DNA of 64,000 nucleotides, taken from positions 62,001 to 126,000 of the forward strand of contig NZ_CP012946.1 in the NCBI RefSeq assembly GCF_001402875.1. Reading direction: 5' to 3'. Origin of the DNA: Blastochloris viridis (GTDB lineage Bacteria > Pseudomonadota > Alphaproteobacteria > Rhizobiales > Xanthobacteraceae). Below the pieces are notes generated by a model. It made no database searches. It was not told the origin of the DNA and saw only the letters and a list, made by a program, of their open reading frames with translations. Below, one piece after another: positions 57,101 through 64,000 of this stretch (position 1 is the stretch's first letter; each line of letters starts with the position of its first letter). Position numbers and translations under genes: made by a program.

Positions 57101-58173
57101 GCGTCGAGGCGGCGCGGCGCGCCCACGGCCGTGAAATCCGCTTTTCGCTGTTCGAGCAATGGCTGGCCGACCGCCAGCTCGGCGGTGCCGCCGAGCGCGG
57201 CCGCGCCGCCGGCCTGTCGATCGGGCTTTACCGCGACCTTGCCGTCGGCGCCGCGCCGGACGGCGCCGAGACCTGGACCGCGCCGGCGGACTTCGTCTCC
57301 GGCGTCTCGGTCGGCGCGCCGCCGGATCCGTTCTCGGACGAGGGTCAGACCTGGGGCGTGCCGCCGCTCAACCCGTTCCGCCTCACAGAGACCGGCTGCG
57401 CCGCGTTCCGCGATCTGGTCGCCGCCAACATGCGCCACGCCGGCGCGCTGCGCATCGACCATGCCATGAGCCTGGTGCGGCTGTTCTTCGTGCCGGACGG
57501 CGCCAAGGCCACCGAGGGCACTTATGTGCGCTATCCGTTCGAGGACATGCTCGGCGTCTTGTCCGACGAGAGCCGGGCGGCGCACTGCCTGGTGGTGGGC
57601 GAGGACCTCGGCACCGTGCCGCCCGGCTTCCGCGAGCGCACCACCGAGGCCGGCATGCTCGGCATGCGCATCCTGCTGTTCGAGCACGACGGCGCCGAGT
57701 TCCGGCTGCCGGCGCGCTTCTCGCACGCCTCGGTGGCGAGCTTCGGCACCCACGACCTGCCGACCTTCGCCGGCTGGGTCAAAGGTCGCGACATCGACGT
57801 CGACCTCAAGCTCGGGCGGTGCGACCCCGCCGAGGCAGCGCGCCGCCGCGAGGGCCGGCGTGCCGACTTCGCCCGGCTCAGTCGCATGCTGCTCGCCGCC
57901 GGCTGGCCGACCGAGCCGTCGTGGTTCGAGGCCGCAACGCCGTCGCCGGCGCTGCTGGCGGCGCTCCATGGCGGGCTCGGCAGCGCCACCTCGGCAGTGG
58001 TGCTGGTCCAGGCCGACGACGTCGCGGGCGAACTCTCCGCGCTCAACGTGCCGGGCACCGACCGCGAGCAGCCGAACTGGCGCCGCCGCATGAACCTCAC
58101 CGTCGACGCGCTGGAAACCTCGCCCGCCATGCGGGCCGTCGCGACCGCGCTCAAGGGGCGGGGCGGTCGCTGA
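54184..58173 (+). CDS. Fused glycogen debranching enzyme GlgX and 4-alpha-glucanotransferase MalQ
   Basis: One uninterrupted 1329-residue frame carries two enzymes. Residues 1 to about 695 are GlgX (GH13_11): CBM48-like LGATFDADGRSVSFAVYSRHASRVTLCLF, LDMVFNHTGES, RFDLA (D342, nucleophile), IAEPWD (E378, acid/base) and CHDGF (D450). From about 700 to the end is MalQ (GH77): LRIDHAMSLVRLFFVPDGA (D1092, nucleophile), GEDLGTVPPG (E1140) and FGTHDLPTFAGWV (D1191). All catalytic carboxylates of both are present. A short linker around 690-715 joins them, with no stop or ribosome site between. It starts by ATGA overlap with glgA and ends the operon. The fusion would hand debranched linear oligosaccharides directly to disproportionation. 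Confidence 0.93.
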   Translation: MSEDGLLPSNRRLGKLGATFDADGRSVSFAVYSRHASRVTLCLFDADGQRELGRVALERDGDLHVGRVEGLRDGARYGLRAEGPFDPHRGLFFNPAKLLADPYAVELDRAFALTASMRAHAGEVGSPSAVDSAPDVPKAVLRRPIAPPRQPRPRLTPDRRVIYEVLVRGFTMRHPAVAPARRGTIAALATPAVIDHLKALGVTTLELMPITPWIDERHLGPLGLSNAWGYNPIVFMAPDPRLAPGGLAEVRDTVDALHAAGFEVLLDMVFNHTGESDILGPSLSLRGLDGPTYFRHAADGELINDTGCGNTLACDEPATLQLVVDSLRHWAVNAGIDGFRFDLAATLGRRRDGFDSDHPLLKAIAEDDVLAERVLIAEPWDCGPGGYQLGRFRAPWREWNDRFRDDVRRFWRGDGGLAGVLATRLTGSSDIFQWSGRGPTASVNYVACHDGFALADTVAFERKHNLANGEGNRDGTDANNSWNHGTEGPTEDAAIRVVRARDIRALLATLMVSRGTPMLTAGDEFGRSQAGNNNAYAQDNPITWLDWDNADPALAAFTARLIKVRAAHPALREDRFLTGRALEPGGVADATWLSPSGLAMTTADWQSAENRVLGLALATPAGAEPASRVVVWINGGDADVAVTLPDAENERVWRELVDSAAPDRAVPVTVEGLATATIAPRSVRLFAVAADAAGEEVRARRRTGVDPNVLSELAEAAGVEREWWGLDGSARRAAPDTLQAILAGMGLAVGSTAQARDSLGYLQARVRAVPRHAAACYQPPALADDRRLFGLAAHLYALRHDGDAGIGDFETLGRFAEGAARRGAALVGVNPFHALFPTDRSRASPYHPSDRRFLDPIYIDVASLPEALDSALARTVLDAHAGAIAALARRDQVDYPAVSAVKEAVLRAAFETFDVRAERGQLPEALAVDYARFVAHGGKALGDFALFQAISRTTGTTDRSRWSAGLGSVVGAGVEAARRAHGREIRFSLFEQWLADRQLGGAAERGRAAGLSIGLYRDLAVGAAPDGAETWTAPADFVSGVSVGAPPDPFSDEGQTWGVPPLNPFRLTETGCAAFRDLVAANMRHAGALRIDHAMSLVRLFFVPDGAKATEGTYVRYPFEDMLGVLSDESRAAHCLVVGEDLGTVPPGFRERTTEAGMLGMRILLFEHDGAEFRLPARFSHASVASFGTHDLPTFAGWVKGRDIDVDLKLGRCDPAEAARRREGRRADFARLSRMLLAAGWPTEPSWFEAATPSPALLAALHGGLGSATSAVVLVQADDVAGELSALNVPGTDREQPNWRRRMNLTVDALETSPAMRAVATALKGRGGR

Positions 58174-58598
58174 GGCGGAGGCTCGACCTTGGCCGACGAA
58201 TGGCAGGGGCGAAAATCCGGCACGTTTTCGAGGCCCGGTCGCCGGCAATGCCGGCTCCGAACAAGGATTTTCGGCGAACGGCGGGTCTCGGGATTCCGAA
58301 GTGATCTTCGGGACCCGCATTCGAGCATGTTCGGCCAAAGTTGAAAGCGGTGTTGCGCAATCCGCAGGCTCGGCCAAAATCGGACGGGCGCGGCCGGTTC
58401 GGTTGCCGCCCGACCGCGGCCGGCAATGTGAACGTGCGGTCCGCTCATGCCAGCCGAACGAAAACCGTCATCGCGGTGGCATATGCGCCATCCTATTTAG
58501 GGCCGAGATGACGTAATAGGTCCGGGCACCTTCCAATCCGTGGGCGGGGGTGGTCGAGTTCGATTTCGACGCGGACGCCGAAAGCGCCGCATCCGCTG

Positions 58599-58633
58599 AT
58601 GTGGTCTCCGGCCGATCGAACCGGAGACCACAT
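58599..58633. repeat. Perfect 13-bp inverted repeat
   Basis: ATGTGGTCTCCGG (58599-58611) and its exact complement (58621-58633) enclose a nine-base loop. It could be a REP element or an operator about 100 bp upstream of the DUF2934 start. Confidence 0.6.
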
Positions 58634-58679
58634 TTCGATCGTCGAAAATTCCGTTTGCGAACGAGGATTCTCGATGGGC

Positions 58680-58718
58680 CGTTTCCGGGATCACGACGTG
58701 ATCAACCGGAAACCGTAT
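58680..58718. repeat. Palindromic repeat family B, copy 2
   Basis: It has the same layout as 10422-10452: outer CGTTTCCGG/CCGGAAACCG arms and inner GATCAC-GAC-GTGATC. It ends only six bases before the ribosome site of the DUF2934 gene, so it would be in its leader. Confidence 0.65.
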
Positions 58719-58735
58719 GAACCGGGAGCATGATC

Positions 58736-59161
58736 ATGGCAGAGGGCAAGAAGACGGGGTCCAAGCGGACGGCAAAGGCGGCACCCGCACCGGCCGTGGC
58801 GGTCGCCGCCAGCAATCCGGCGCGCAACGCCGGCAAGACCGTCGCCGCCATCGCAACCTCTCCGGCGGCCGACGCGCCGCTCGCCGTATCCCGCCGCGTC
58901 GAGGCGCCCGAGCCCGCCGTCGCCGAGCCGGTGGTCGCCGCGACGGTGGCGGTCGACACCGAGGCTGCGGCCGTGCCTGCCGCCGCCAACGGCCACGACG
59001 CTGCGGCGGCGATCTCGCCGGAGGAACGGGCGGCGATGGTGGCCGACGCCGCCTATTACCGCGCCGAGCGCCGGCAGTTCGCGCCGGGCTTTGAGCAGGA
59101 GGACTGGTTCGACGCCGAGCGCGAAATCGAGCAGTTGCTCAGCCAGCGCGGCACTGCCTGA
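58736..59161 (+). CDS. DUF2934 domain protein with Ala-rich N-terminus
   Basis: A 141-residue protein of unknown function. Residues 1-90 are basic then Ala/Val/Pro-rich low complexity (KKTGSKRTAKAAPAPAVAVAASNPARNAGKTVAAI). The C-terminal 45 residues, ISPEERAAMVADAAYYRAERRQFAPGFEQEDWFDAEREIEQLL, match DUF2934. GGGAG lies seven bases before ATG 58736; ATG 58730 is too close to it. The tail of the family is thought to be helical, and nothing catalytic is visible. Confidence 0.82.
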   Translation: MAEGKKTGSKRTAKAAPAPAVAVAASNPARNAGKTVAAIATSPAADAPLAVSRRVEAPEPAVAEPVVAATVAVDTEAAAVPAAANGHDAAAAISPEERAAMVADAAYYRAERRQFAPGFEQEDWFDAEREIEQLLSQRGTA

Positions 59162-59170
59162 GCGGCGCCG

Positions 59171-60397
59171 TCAGATCGCCTCGCCGCGCAGCAGCCGCGG
59201 CACCGCGCCGCCGAGGCCGGCGGCCTCGCGGATGATGAGCTGCTTCACGCCGGGCATGCGCTCGACCACGCCGAGGCCGATGTCGCGCACCAGCCGCAGC
59301 GGGCCGGCGTCGGTCGAGAACAGCCGGTTGAGGCCGTCGGTCGCGGCGGCCATGGTGAGGGTGTCAAACCGCCGCCAGCGCGCGTAGCGCTCCAGCACCT
59401 CGGGTCCGCCGAGGTCGAGGCCGAGCCGGGCGGCGTCGACCATCGCTTCGGCCAGCGCGGCGATGTCGCGAAGGCCGAGATTGAGGCCCTGGCCGGCGAC
59501 CGGGTGGATGACGTGGGCGGCATCGCCCACCAGCGCCAGCCGGCCCTTGACGAACTCGCGCGCGATCATCAGCCGCAGCGGGAAGGCGCGCGGCGCATCG
59601 ATCAGCGTCAGCCGGCCGAACCGGGCGCCGAGCCGGGCGGCGACCTCGTCCACGAACGCCTCCGGCGCCAGCCGGCACCAGTGCGCGGCGGCGGAGCTAT
59701 CGTCGGTCCAGACGATCGAGGCCCGCCGTCCGGTCAGCGGCAGGAAGGCGAACGGCCCGCTCGGCAGGAAATGCTCTTCGGCGCGGCTGTCATGGTCGAA
59801 CTCCAGGCCCAGCGTCGCCACGATGCCGGACTGGCGGTACTGTCGCGAGAGGGTGGCGATGCCGGCGCGCTGGCGCAGGTGCGAGCGGCCGCCGTCGGCG
59901 GCGGCAACGAGGTGCGCCAGGACGCTGCGGCCGTCGGCGAATTCGGCAAGGATGCGCGCGCCGCCGGCATCGTCGGTGGCGCGCAGCACCGCCGCCGGCA
60001 CCATCTCGATGCCGGCGTCGCGGCACGCCGCGGCCAGGGCGTCGAGCACCACGCGATTTTCGATCATGTGGGCGAACGGCTCGCCGGGCTCGACCTCGCC
60101 GGCGAAGGTCAGCAGCGTCGGCCGCACCGCGTCCGCCGTCCGGCTGTCGGTGACCACCATGTCGAGGATGGGCTGGGCCGCCGCCGTCAATTGCGGCCAC
60201 ACCCCGAGCGCCGCGAGCAGGCGGCGCGAGGCGGCGGCGAACGCCGAGGCCCGGCCGTCGGCGGCGGCGGGCGCGGCGAGGGCGGGATCGCCGACCACGA
60301 TGTGCGCCGCCCGGCCCAGGCCCTGCCTGAGGGCCAGCGCCAGCGCCAGCCCGGCGAACCCGCCGCCGGCAATCACGATCTCGGCGTCGTTCGGCAT
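59171..60397 (-). CDS. UbiH/UbiF/COQ6-type FAD-dependent hydroxylase
   Basis: Flavin monooxygenase of ubiquinone ring hydroxylation. The 408-residue product has an N-terminal FAD dinucleotide motif IVIAGGGFAGLALALAL (GxGxxG-like, 8-24), a second FAD motif GRLALVGDAAHVIHPVAGQGLNLGLRDIAALAEAM, and SHLRQRAGI (DG motif region AAADGGRSHLRQ). It is convergent with the DUF2934 gene and divergent from tesB. Which ring position it hydroxylates cannot be told from sequence. Confidence 0.92.
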   Translation of the reverse strand: MPNDAEIVIAGGGFAGLALALALRQGLGRAAHIVVGDPALAAPAAADGRASAFAAASRRLLAALGVWPQLTAAAQPILDMVVTDSRTADAVRPTLLTFAGEVEPGEPFAHMIENRVVLDALAAACRDAGIEMVPAAVLRATDDAGGARILAEFADGRSVLAHLVAAADGGRSHLRQRAGIATLSRQYRQSGIVATLGLEFDHDSRAEEHFLPSGPFAFLPLTGRRASIVWTDDSSAAAHWCRLAPEAFVDEVAARLGARFGRLTLIDAPRAFPLRLMIAREFVKGRLALVGDAAHVIHPVAGQGLNLGLRDIAALAEAMVDAARLGLDLGGPEVLERYARWRRFDTLTMAAATDGLNRLFSTDAGPLRLVRDIGLGVVERMPGVKQLIIREAAGLGGAVPRLLRGEAI

Positions 60398-60573
60398 CTG
60401 TCACTCCCCATTATGCAGTTGAGGTATTGGGCCGTCGCGGTCCGCGCAAGGCAAGACGGCACCCGGACGCTTGATCCGTGGTCGCGCTGGCGCCAGTCTG
60501 GCTCGGCTGGTCCGCTCGGCTCGGCCGAATCGCCTCGTCGTCGTCCATACGCGCCATCCCCCGGAGTGAACGC

Positions 60574-61440
60574 ATGTCCGCCGCGGTGCAGGAACTGCTC
60601 GACATTCTCGATCTCGAACGGCTTGAGGTGAACCTGTTCCGCGGCTCGAGCCCGCAGGTCGGCTGGCAGCGGGTGTTCGGCGGCCAGGTGATCGGCCAGG
60701 CGCTGGTCGCCGCCTGCCGCACCGTCGAGGACCGCCTGCCGCATTCGCTGCACGCCTATTTCCTGCTGCCGGGCGATCCGGCGGTGCCGATCATCTACCG
60801 GGTCGGCCGCATCCGCGACGGCAAGAGCTTCACCACCCGCCAGGTCAGCGCCATCCAGCACGGCAAGACCATCTTCGCCACCATGGTGTCGTTCCACGGC
60901 GACGAGGACGGCTTCGTCCACCAGATGGCGATGCCGGTGGTGCCGGGGCCGGATGAACTGCCGGGCGAGGCCGAGATCGAGCGGCGCGTGCTGCCGCTGA
61001 TGCCCGATCCGGTGCGGGCCTATTACGAGCGCGAGCGGCCGATCGAGCTGAGGCCGGTCGAGTTCGGCCGCTATCTCGGCCAGCGCCAGACCGAGGGCCG
61101 CTTTCACATCTGGGCCCGCATCGCCGACGCGCTGCCGGACGACCCGGTGCTGCACCGCTGCGTGCTGGCCTACCTGTCCGACCTCACCTTGCTCGATGCC
61201 GCGCTGATCCCGCACGGCCGCACCGTGTTCGAGCCCGACATCCTGCCGGCCTCGCTCGACCATGCGCTGTGGTTCCACCGGCCGTTCCGGGTCGACGACT
61301 GGCTGCTTTATGCCCATGACAGCCCGAACGCCTCCGGCGGGCGCGGCTTCGCCCGCGGCTCGCTGTTCACCCGCGACGGCCGGCTGGTCGCCTCGGTGGC
61401 CCAGGAGGGGCTGATCCGGCAGCGCCAGCCGTACGGCTGA
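60574..61440 (+). CDS. tesB: Acyl-CoA thioesterase II (TesB)
   Basis: Hydrolyses medium and long acyl-CoA. The 288-residue double-hotdog protein has LEVNLFRGSSPQVGWQRVFGGQVIGQALVAACRTV, RLPHSLHAYFLLPGDPAVPIIYRVGRIRDGKSFTTRQVSAIQHGKTIFATMVSFH (first hotdog) and LTLLDAALIPHGRTVF...ASLDHALWFHRPFRVDDWLLYAHDSPNASGGRGFARGSLFTRDGRLVASVAQEGLIR, carrying the catalytic LDHALWFH region. I start at ATG 60574 with GGAG nearby; the frame opens at 60478. Confidence 0.95.
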   Translation: MSAAVQELLDILDLERLEVNLFRGSSPQVGWQRVFGGQVIGQALVAACRTVEDRLPHSLHAYFLLPGDPAVPIIYRVGRIRDGKSFTTRQVSAIQHGKTIFATMVSFHGDEDGFVHQMAMPVVPGPDELPGEAEIERRVLPLMPDPVRAYYERERPIELRPVEFGRYLGQRQTEGRFHIWARIADALPDDPVLHRCVLAYLSDLTLLDAALIPHGRTVFEPDILPASLDHALWFHRPFRVDDWLLYAHDSPNASGGRGFARGSLFTRDGRLVASVAQEGLIRQRQPYG

Positions 61441-62187
<747 letters not shown>

Positions 62188-62215
62188 TCTTCCGTCCCGC
62201 AAGGAGTTGACTGAA

Positions 62216-63679
62216 ATGACGCTTTCCACCCTGCGTCGGGCGCTGCCGGCACTTGCCGTCGTGCTCCTGACCGCCGGTCCGGCGCTCGCCCAGGACGGGC
62301 CGAAGGTCGATAAGGGCGACACCGCCTGGATGCTGATCTCGACCGTGCTCGTCCTGTTGATGACGATCCCGGGCCTCGCGTTGTTCTATGGCGGCCTGGT
62401 CCGCACCAAGAACATGCTCTCCGTGCTGATGCAGGTGTTCTACTGCGTCTGCGTCGCCTGCGTGCTGTGGGCGCTGTTCGGCTACTCGATGACCTTCACC
62501 GGCGACAATCCGTTCTTCGGCGGGTTCTCCAAGGTGTTCCTGTCGGGAGTAACCACGGAGTCGCTGGCCGCGACCTTCTCGGTCGGCGTCGCCATTCCGG
62601 AGCTGGTCTACGTCGCCTTCCAGATGACGTTCGCCGCCATCACCGTGGCGCTGATCGTCGGCGCGTTCGCCGAGCGCATGAAGTTCGCCGCGGTCGCGCT
62701 GTTCGTGCCGCTGTGGCTGATCTTCATCTACTTCCCGATCGCCCACATGGTTTGGTACTGGGCCGGCCCAGACGCGATCTCCGCGGCCGCGCTGGCGGTG
62801 AGCGGTGCGCCCGACGAGGCGGCCAAGGCGGTCGCCCAGGCCAAGCTTGACGAGGTTCTGGCCGACGCTGGCCTGATCTGGAGCTACGGCGCCATCGACT
62901 TCGCCGGCGGCACCGTGGTGCACATCAATGCCGGCATCGCCGGTTTCGTGTCCTGCCTCGTGATCGGCCGCCGCATCGGCTACGGCCGTGAGCTGATGTC
63001 CCCGAACTCGCTGGCCATGACCATGATCGGCGGCGCGCTGCTGTGGGTCGGCTGGTTCGGCTTCAACGCCGGCTCGAACCTGGAGTCGAACGGCTATGCC
63101 GGGCTGGCTCTGGTCAACACCTTCGTCGCCACCGCGGCGGCGGCGCTGGCCTGGATGTTCGTCGAATGGGCGGTGAAGGGTAAGGCTTCGCTGCTCGGCA
63201 TCGTCACCGGCGCGGTGGCCGGCCTCGTTGCCGTCACCCCGGCGGCCGGCTTTGCCGGTCCGATGGGCTCGATCGCGCTCGGCGTCATCGCCGGCGTGGT
63301 CTGCTTCATCTTCTGCTCGGCGGTGAAGAACGCGCTCGGCTACGACGACGCCCTCGACGTGTTCGGCGTGCACTGCATCGGCGGCATCATCGGTGCCATC
63401 CTCACCGGCGTCCTGGTCTCTCCGGACCTCGGCGGCGCCGGCATCGTCGACTACACCACCTGCGATACCGCGGGGGTCTGTCAGGTCGGGGCGTACGACA
63501 TGGCCACCCAGGTCTGGGCCCAGACCAAGGCGGTGCTGGTGTCGCTCGGCTGGTCCGGCATCGGCTCGCTGATCCTGCTCAAGCTGATCGACTGGACCGT
63601 CGGTCTGCGCGTCTCCGTCGACAAGGAGCGCGAGGGCCTCGACCTCGTCGATCACGGCGAGCGCGCCTACAACCTCTGA
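62216..63679 (+). CDS. amtB: Ammonium transporter
   Basis: Trimeric inner-membrane channel for ammonium. The 487-residue protein has a signal-like N-terminus (LRRALPALAVVLLTAGPALA) and 11 helices. It contains DTAWMLISTVLVLLMTIPGLALFYGGLVRTKNMLSVLMQ, GTVVHINAGIAGFVSCLVIGRRIGYG and DVFGVHCIGGIIGAILTGVL, with pore His in VVHINAG and FGVHCIGG. I use ATG 62216 (nine bases after AAGGAG) over TTG 62207. A terminator follows at 63748. Confidence 0.97.
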   Translation: MTLSTLRRALPALAVVLLTAGPALAQDGPKVDKGDTAWMLISTVLVLLMTIPGLALFYGGLVRTKNMLSVLMQVFYCVCVACVLWALFGYSMTFTGDNPFFGGFSKVFLSGVTTESLAATFSVGVAIPELVYVAFQMTFAAITVALIVGAFAERMKFAAVALFVPLWLIFIYFPIAHMVWYWAGPDAISAAALAVSGAPDEAAKAVAQAKLDEVLADAGLIWSYGAIDFAGGTVVHINAGIAGFVSCLVIGRRIGYGRELMSPNSLAMTMIGGALLWVGWFGFNAGSNLESNGYAGLALVNTFVATAAAALAWMFVEWAVKGKASLLGIVTGAVAGLVAVTPAAGFAGPMGSIALGVIAGVVCFIFCSAVKNALGYDDALDVFGVHCIGGIIGAILTGVLVSPDLGGAGIVDYTTCDTAGVCQVGAYDMATQVWAQTKAVLVSLGWSGIGSLILLKLIDWTVGLRVSVDKEREGLDLVDHGERAYNL

Positions 63680-63747
63680 TACGGTCTTTGGCCAGTCGGC
63701 CGCAGCCCGTATGACCTCGGCGCGGCGCAGCCCGCGCCAACGTGAAG

Positions 63748-63776
63748 CGGCCCCGGCTCTGAGCCGGGGCCGTTTT
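63748..63776 (+). terminator. Intrinsic terminator of glnK-amtB
   Basis: CGGCCCCGGCTC and GAGCCGGGGCCG (63748-63772) form a GC-rich hairpin ending in TTTT, 69 bp after the amtB stop on the plus strand. Confidence 0.85.
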
Positions 63777-63901
63777 AGTGTGTGGTGGCGGTTCCGGACG
63801 CAACGGCCGCCGATGGTTAAGCGAGTCTTTACCGCACCCGGCTAGACTGCCTTAGCATTGGCGGCGCTGTGCGCGCCGCCGGCAGTGTTGCGGAGGCGGG
63901 C

Positions 63902-64000
63902 ATGCAGCTGATCCGGCGCCGATGGCTGGCGGATCTCCTGACCGAGGAGCTGATCCCGGCGCTGCGCCGATTCGCCTCGCAGCTGGTGGGGCTGTCGATC
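63902..64000 (+). CDS. ftsK: Probable DNA translocase FtsK, N-terminus only
   Basis: The ATG at 63902 follows GGAGG and opens 33 residues, MQLIRRRWLADLLTEELIPALRRFASQLVGLSI, before the window ends. The ftsK call rests on position: in related Rhizobiales genomes glnK-amtB is commonly followed by ftsK. The basic amphipathic opening before a membrane segment fits. The sequence alone is too short to confirm. Confidence 0.5.
   Translation, partial: MQLIRRRWLADLLTEELIPALRRFASQLVGLSI

Larger units (their letters stand above)
58174..58735. other. 562-bp intergenic region rich in palindromes
   Basis: No credible gene lies between the glgX-malQ fusion and the DUF2934 gene. It contains a GCGGGTC...GACCCGC palindrome with an inner TTCCGAAGTGATCTTCGGGA around 58280-58316, a perfect 13-bp stem at 58599-58633 and a family B element at 58680-58718. 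The promoter of the DUF2934 gene should be here. Confidence 0.6.

Noticed and set aside
55018..58377. 1119-residue minus-strand ORF
   Set aside because: It is antisense to the GlgX-MalQ gene, in a high-GC region where antisense frames stay open; composition is His/Arg/Gly-rich with no domain.

Overview
The window is chromosomal DNA of a high-GC alphaproteobacterium, most likely of the Hyphomicrobiales (Rhizobiales). Pointers are an RcdA/DUF1465 protein, DUF1192, CobS/CobT, the ethylmalonyl-CoA pathway pair Ccr and Ecm, paired DUF465 proteins, the glnK-amtB-ftsK order and intergenic REP-like palindromes. The genus cannot be fixed from sequence alone. No tRNA, rRNA, CRISPR array, transposase or integrase was found.

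Layout. 1-5210 (minus strand) is the usual rplU-rpmA-GNAT-obgE-proB block, but it is split between the GNAT gene and obgE by an AT-rich insertion carrying an AvcD-type anti-phage dCTP deaminase. This is the most foreign-looking segment in the window. 5377-10383 holds an ABC exporter, rpmE, an rcdA homologue, DUF1192 and a quinone oxidoreductase. 10626-17698 holds a membrane PAS-GGDEF-EAL protein, YqgE, a lone DsbD-type domain protein, a peroxiredoxin, two DUF465 proteins and a LOG-like protein. 17665-21410 is a TetR repressor facing an EmrAB-type efflux operon, with two near-identical palindromes around the promoter. 21710-27736 is acyl-CoA metabolism: propionyl-CoA synthetase, crotonyl-CoA carboxylase/reductase and ethylmalonyl-CoA mutase. 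27755-33379 holds a GIY-YIG protein, BolA, an unusual J-domain protein, CobS, CobT and a secreted phytase-esterase-like protein. 33597-39389 (minus) holds two envelope enzymes (DUF882 and L,D-transpeptidase) and a sigma-54 response regulator. 39686-46085 holds an M3 peptidase, a PhaC-like hydrolase, an ABC1 kinase, a receiver protein and a lipid kinase. 46407-58173 is a five-gene glycogen operon, glgP-glgB-glgC-glgA-(glgX-malQ); the last four are joined by ATGA overlaps, and debranching enzyme and amylomaltase are one polypeptide. 58736-64000 holds DUF2934, a UbiH-type hydroxylase, TesB, glnK-amtB behind a probable sigma-54 promoter, and the start of ftsK.

How the genes fit together. Propionyl-CoA made by PrpE and the C5 intermediates made by Ccr and Ecm fit assimilation of acetate or propionate without a glyoxylate shunt. 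Ecm needs coenzyme B12, and CobST, two subunits of the aerobic cobaltochelatase, are encoded nearby. The glycogen operon encodes both synthesis and breakdown. GlnK-AmtB handles ammonium. The AvcD islet adds a nucleotide-depletion phage defence inside a housekeeping operon.
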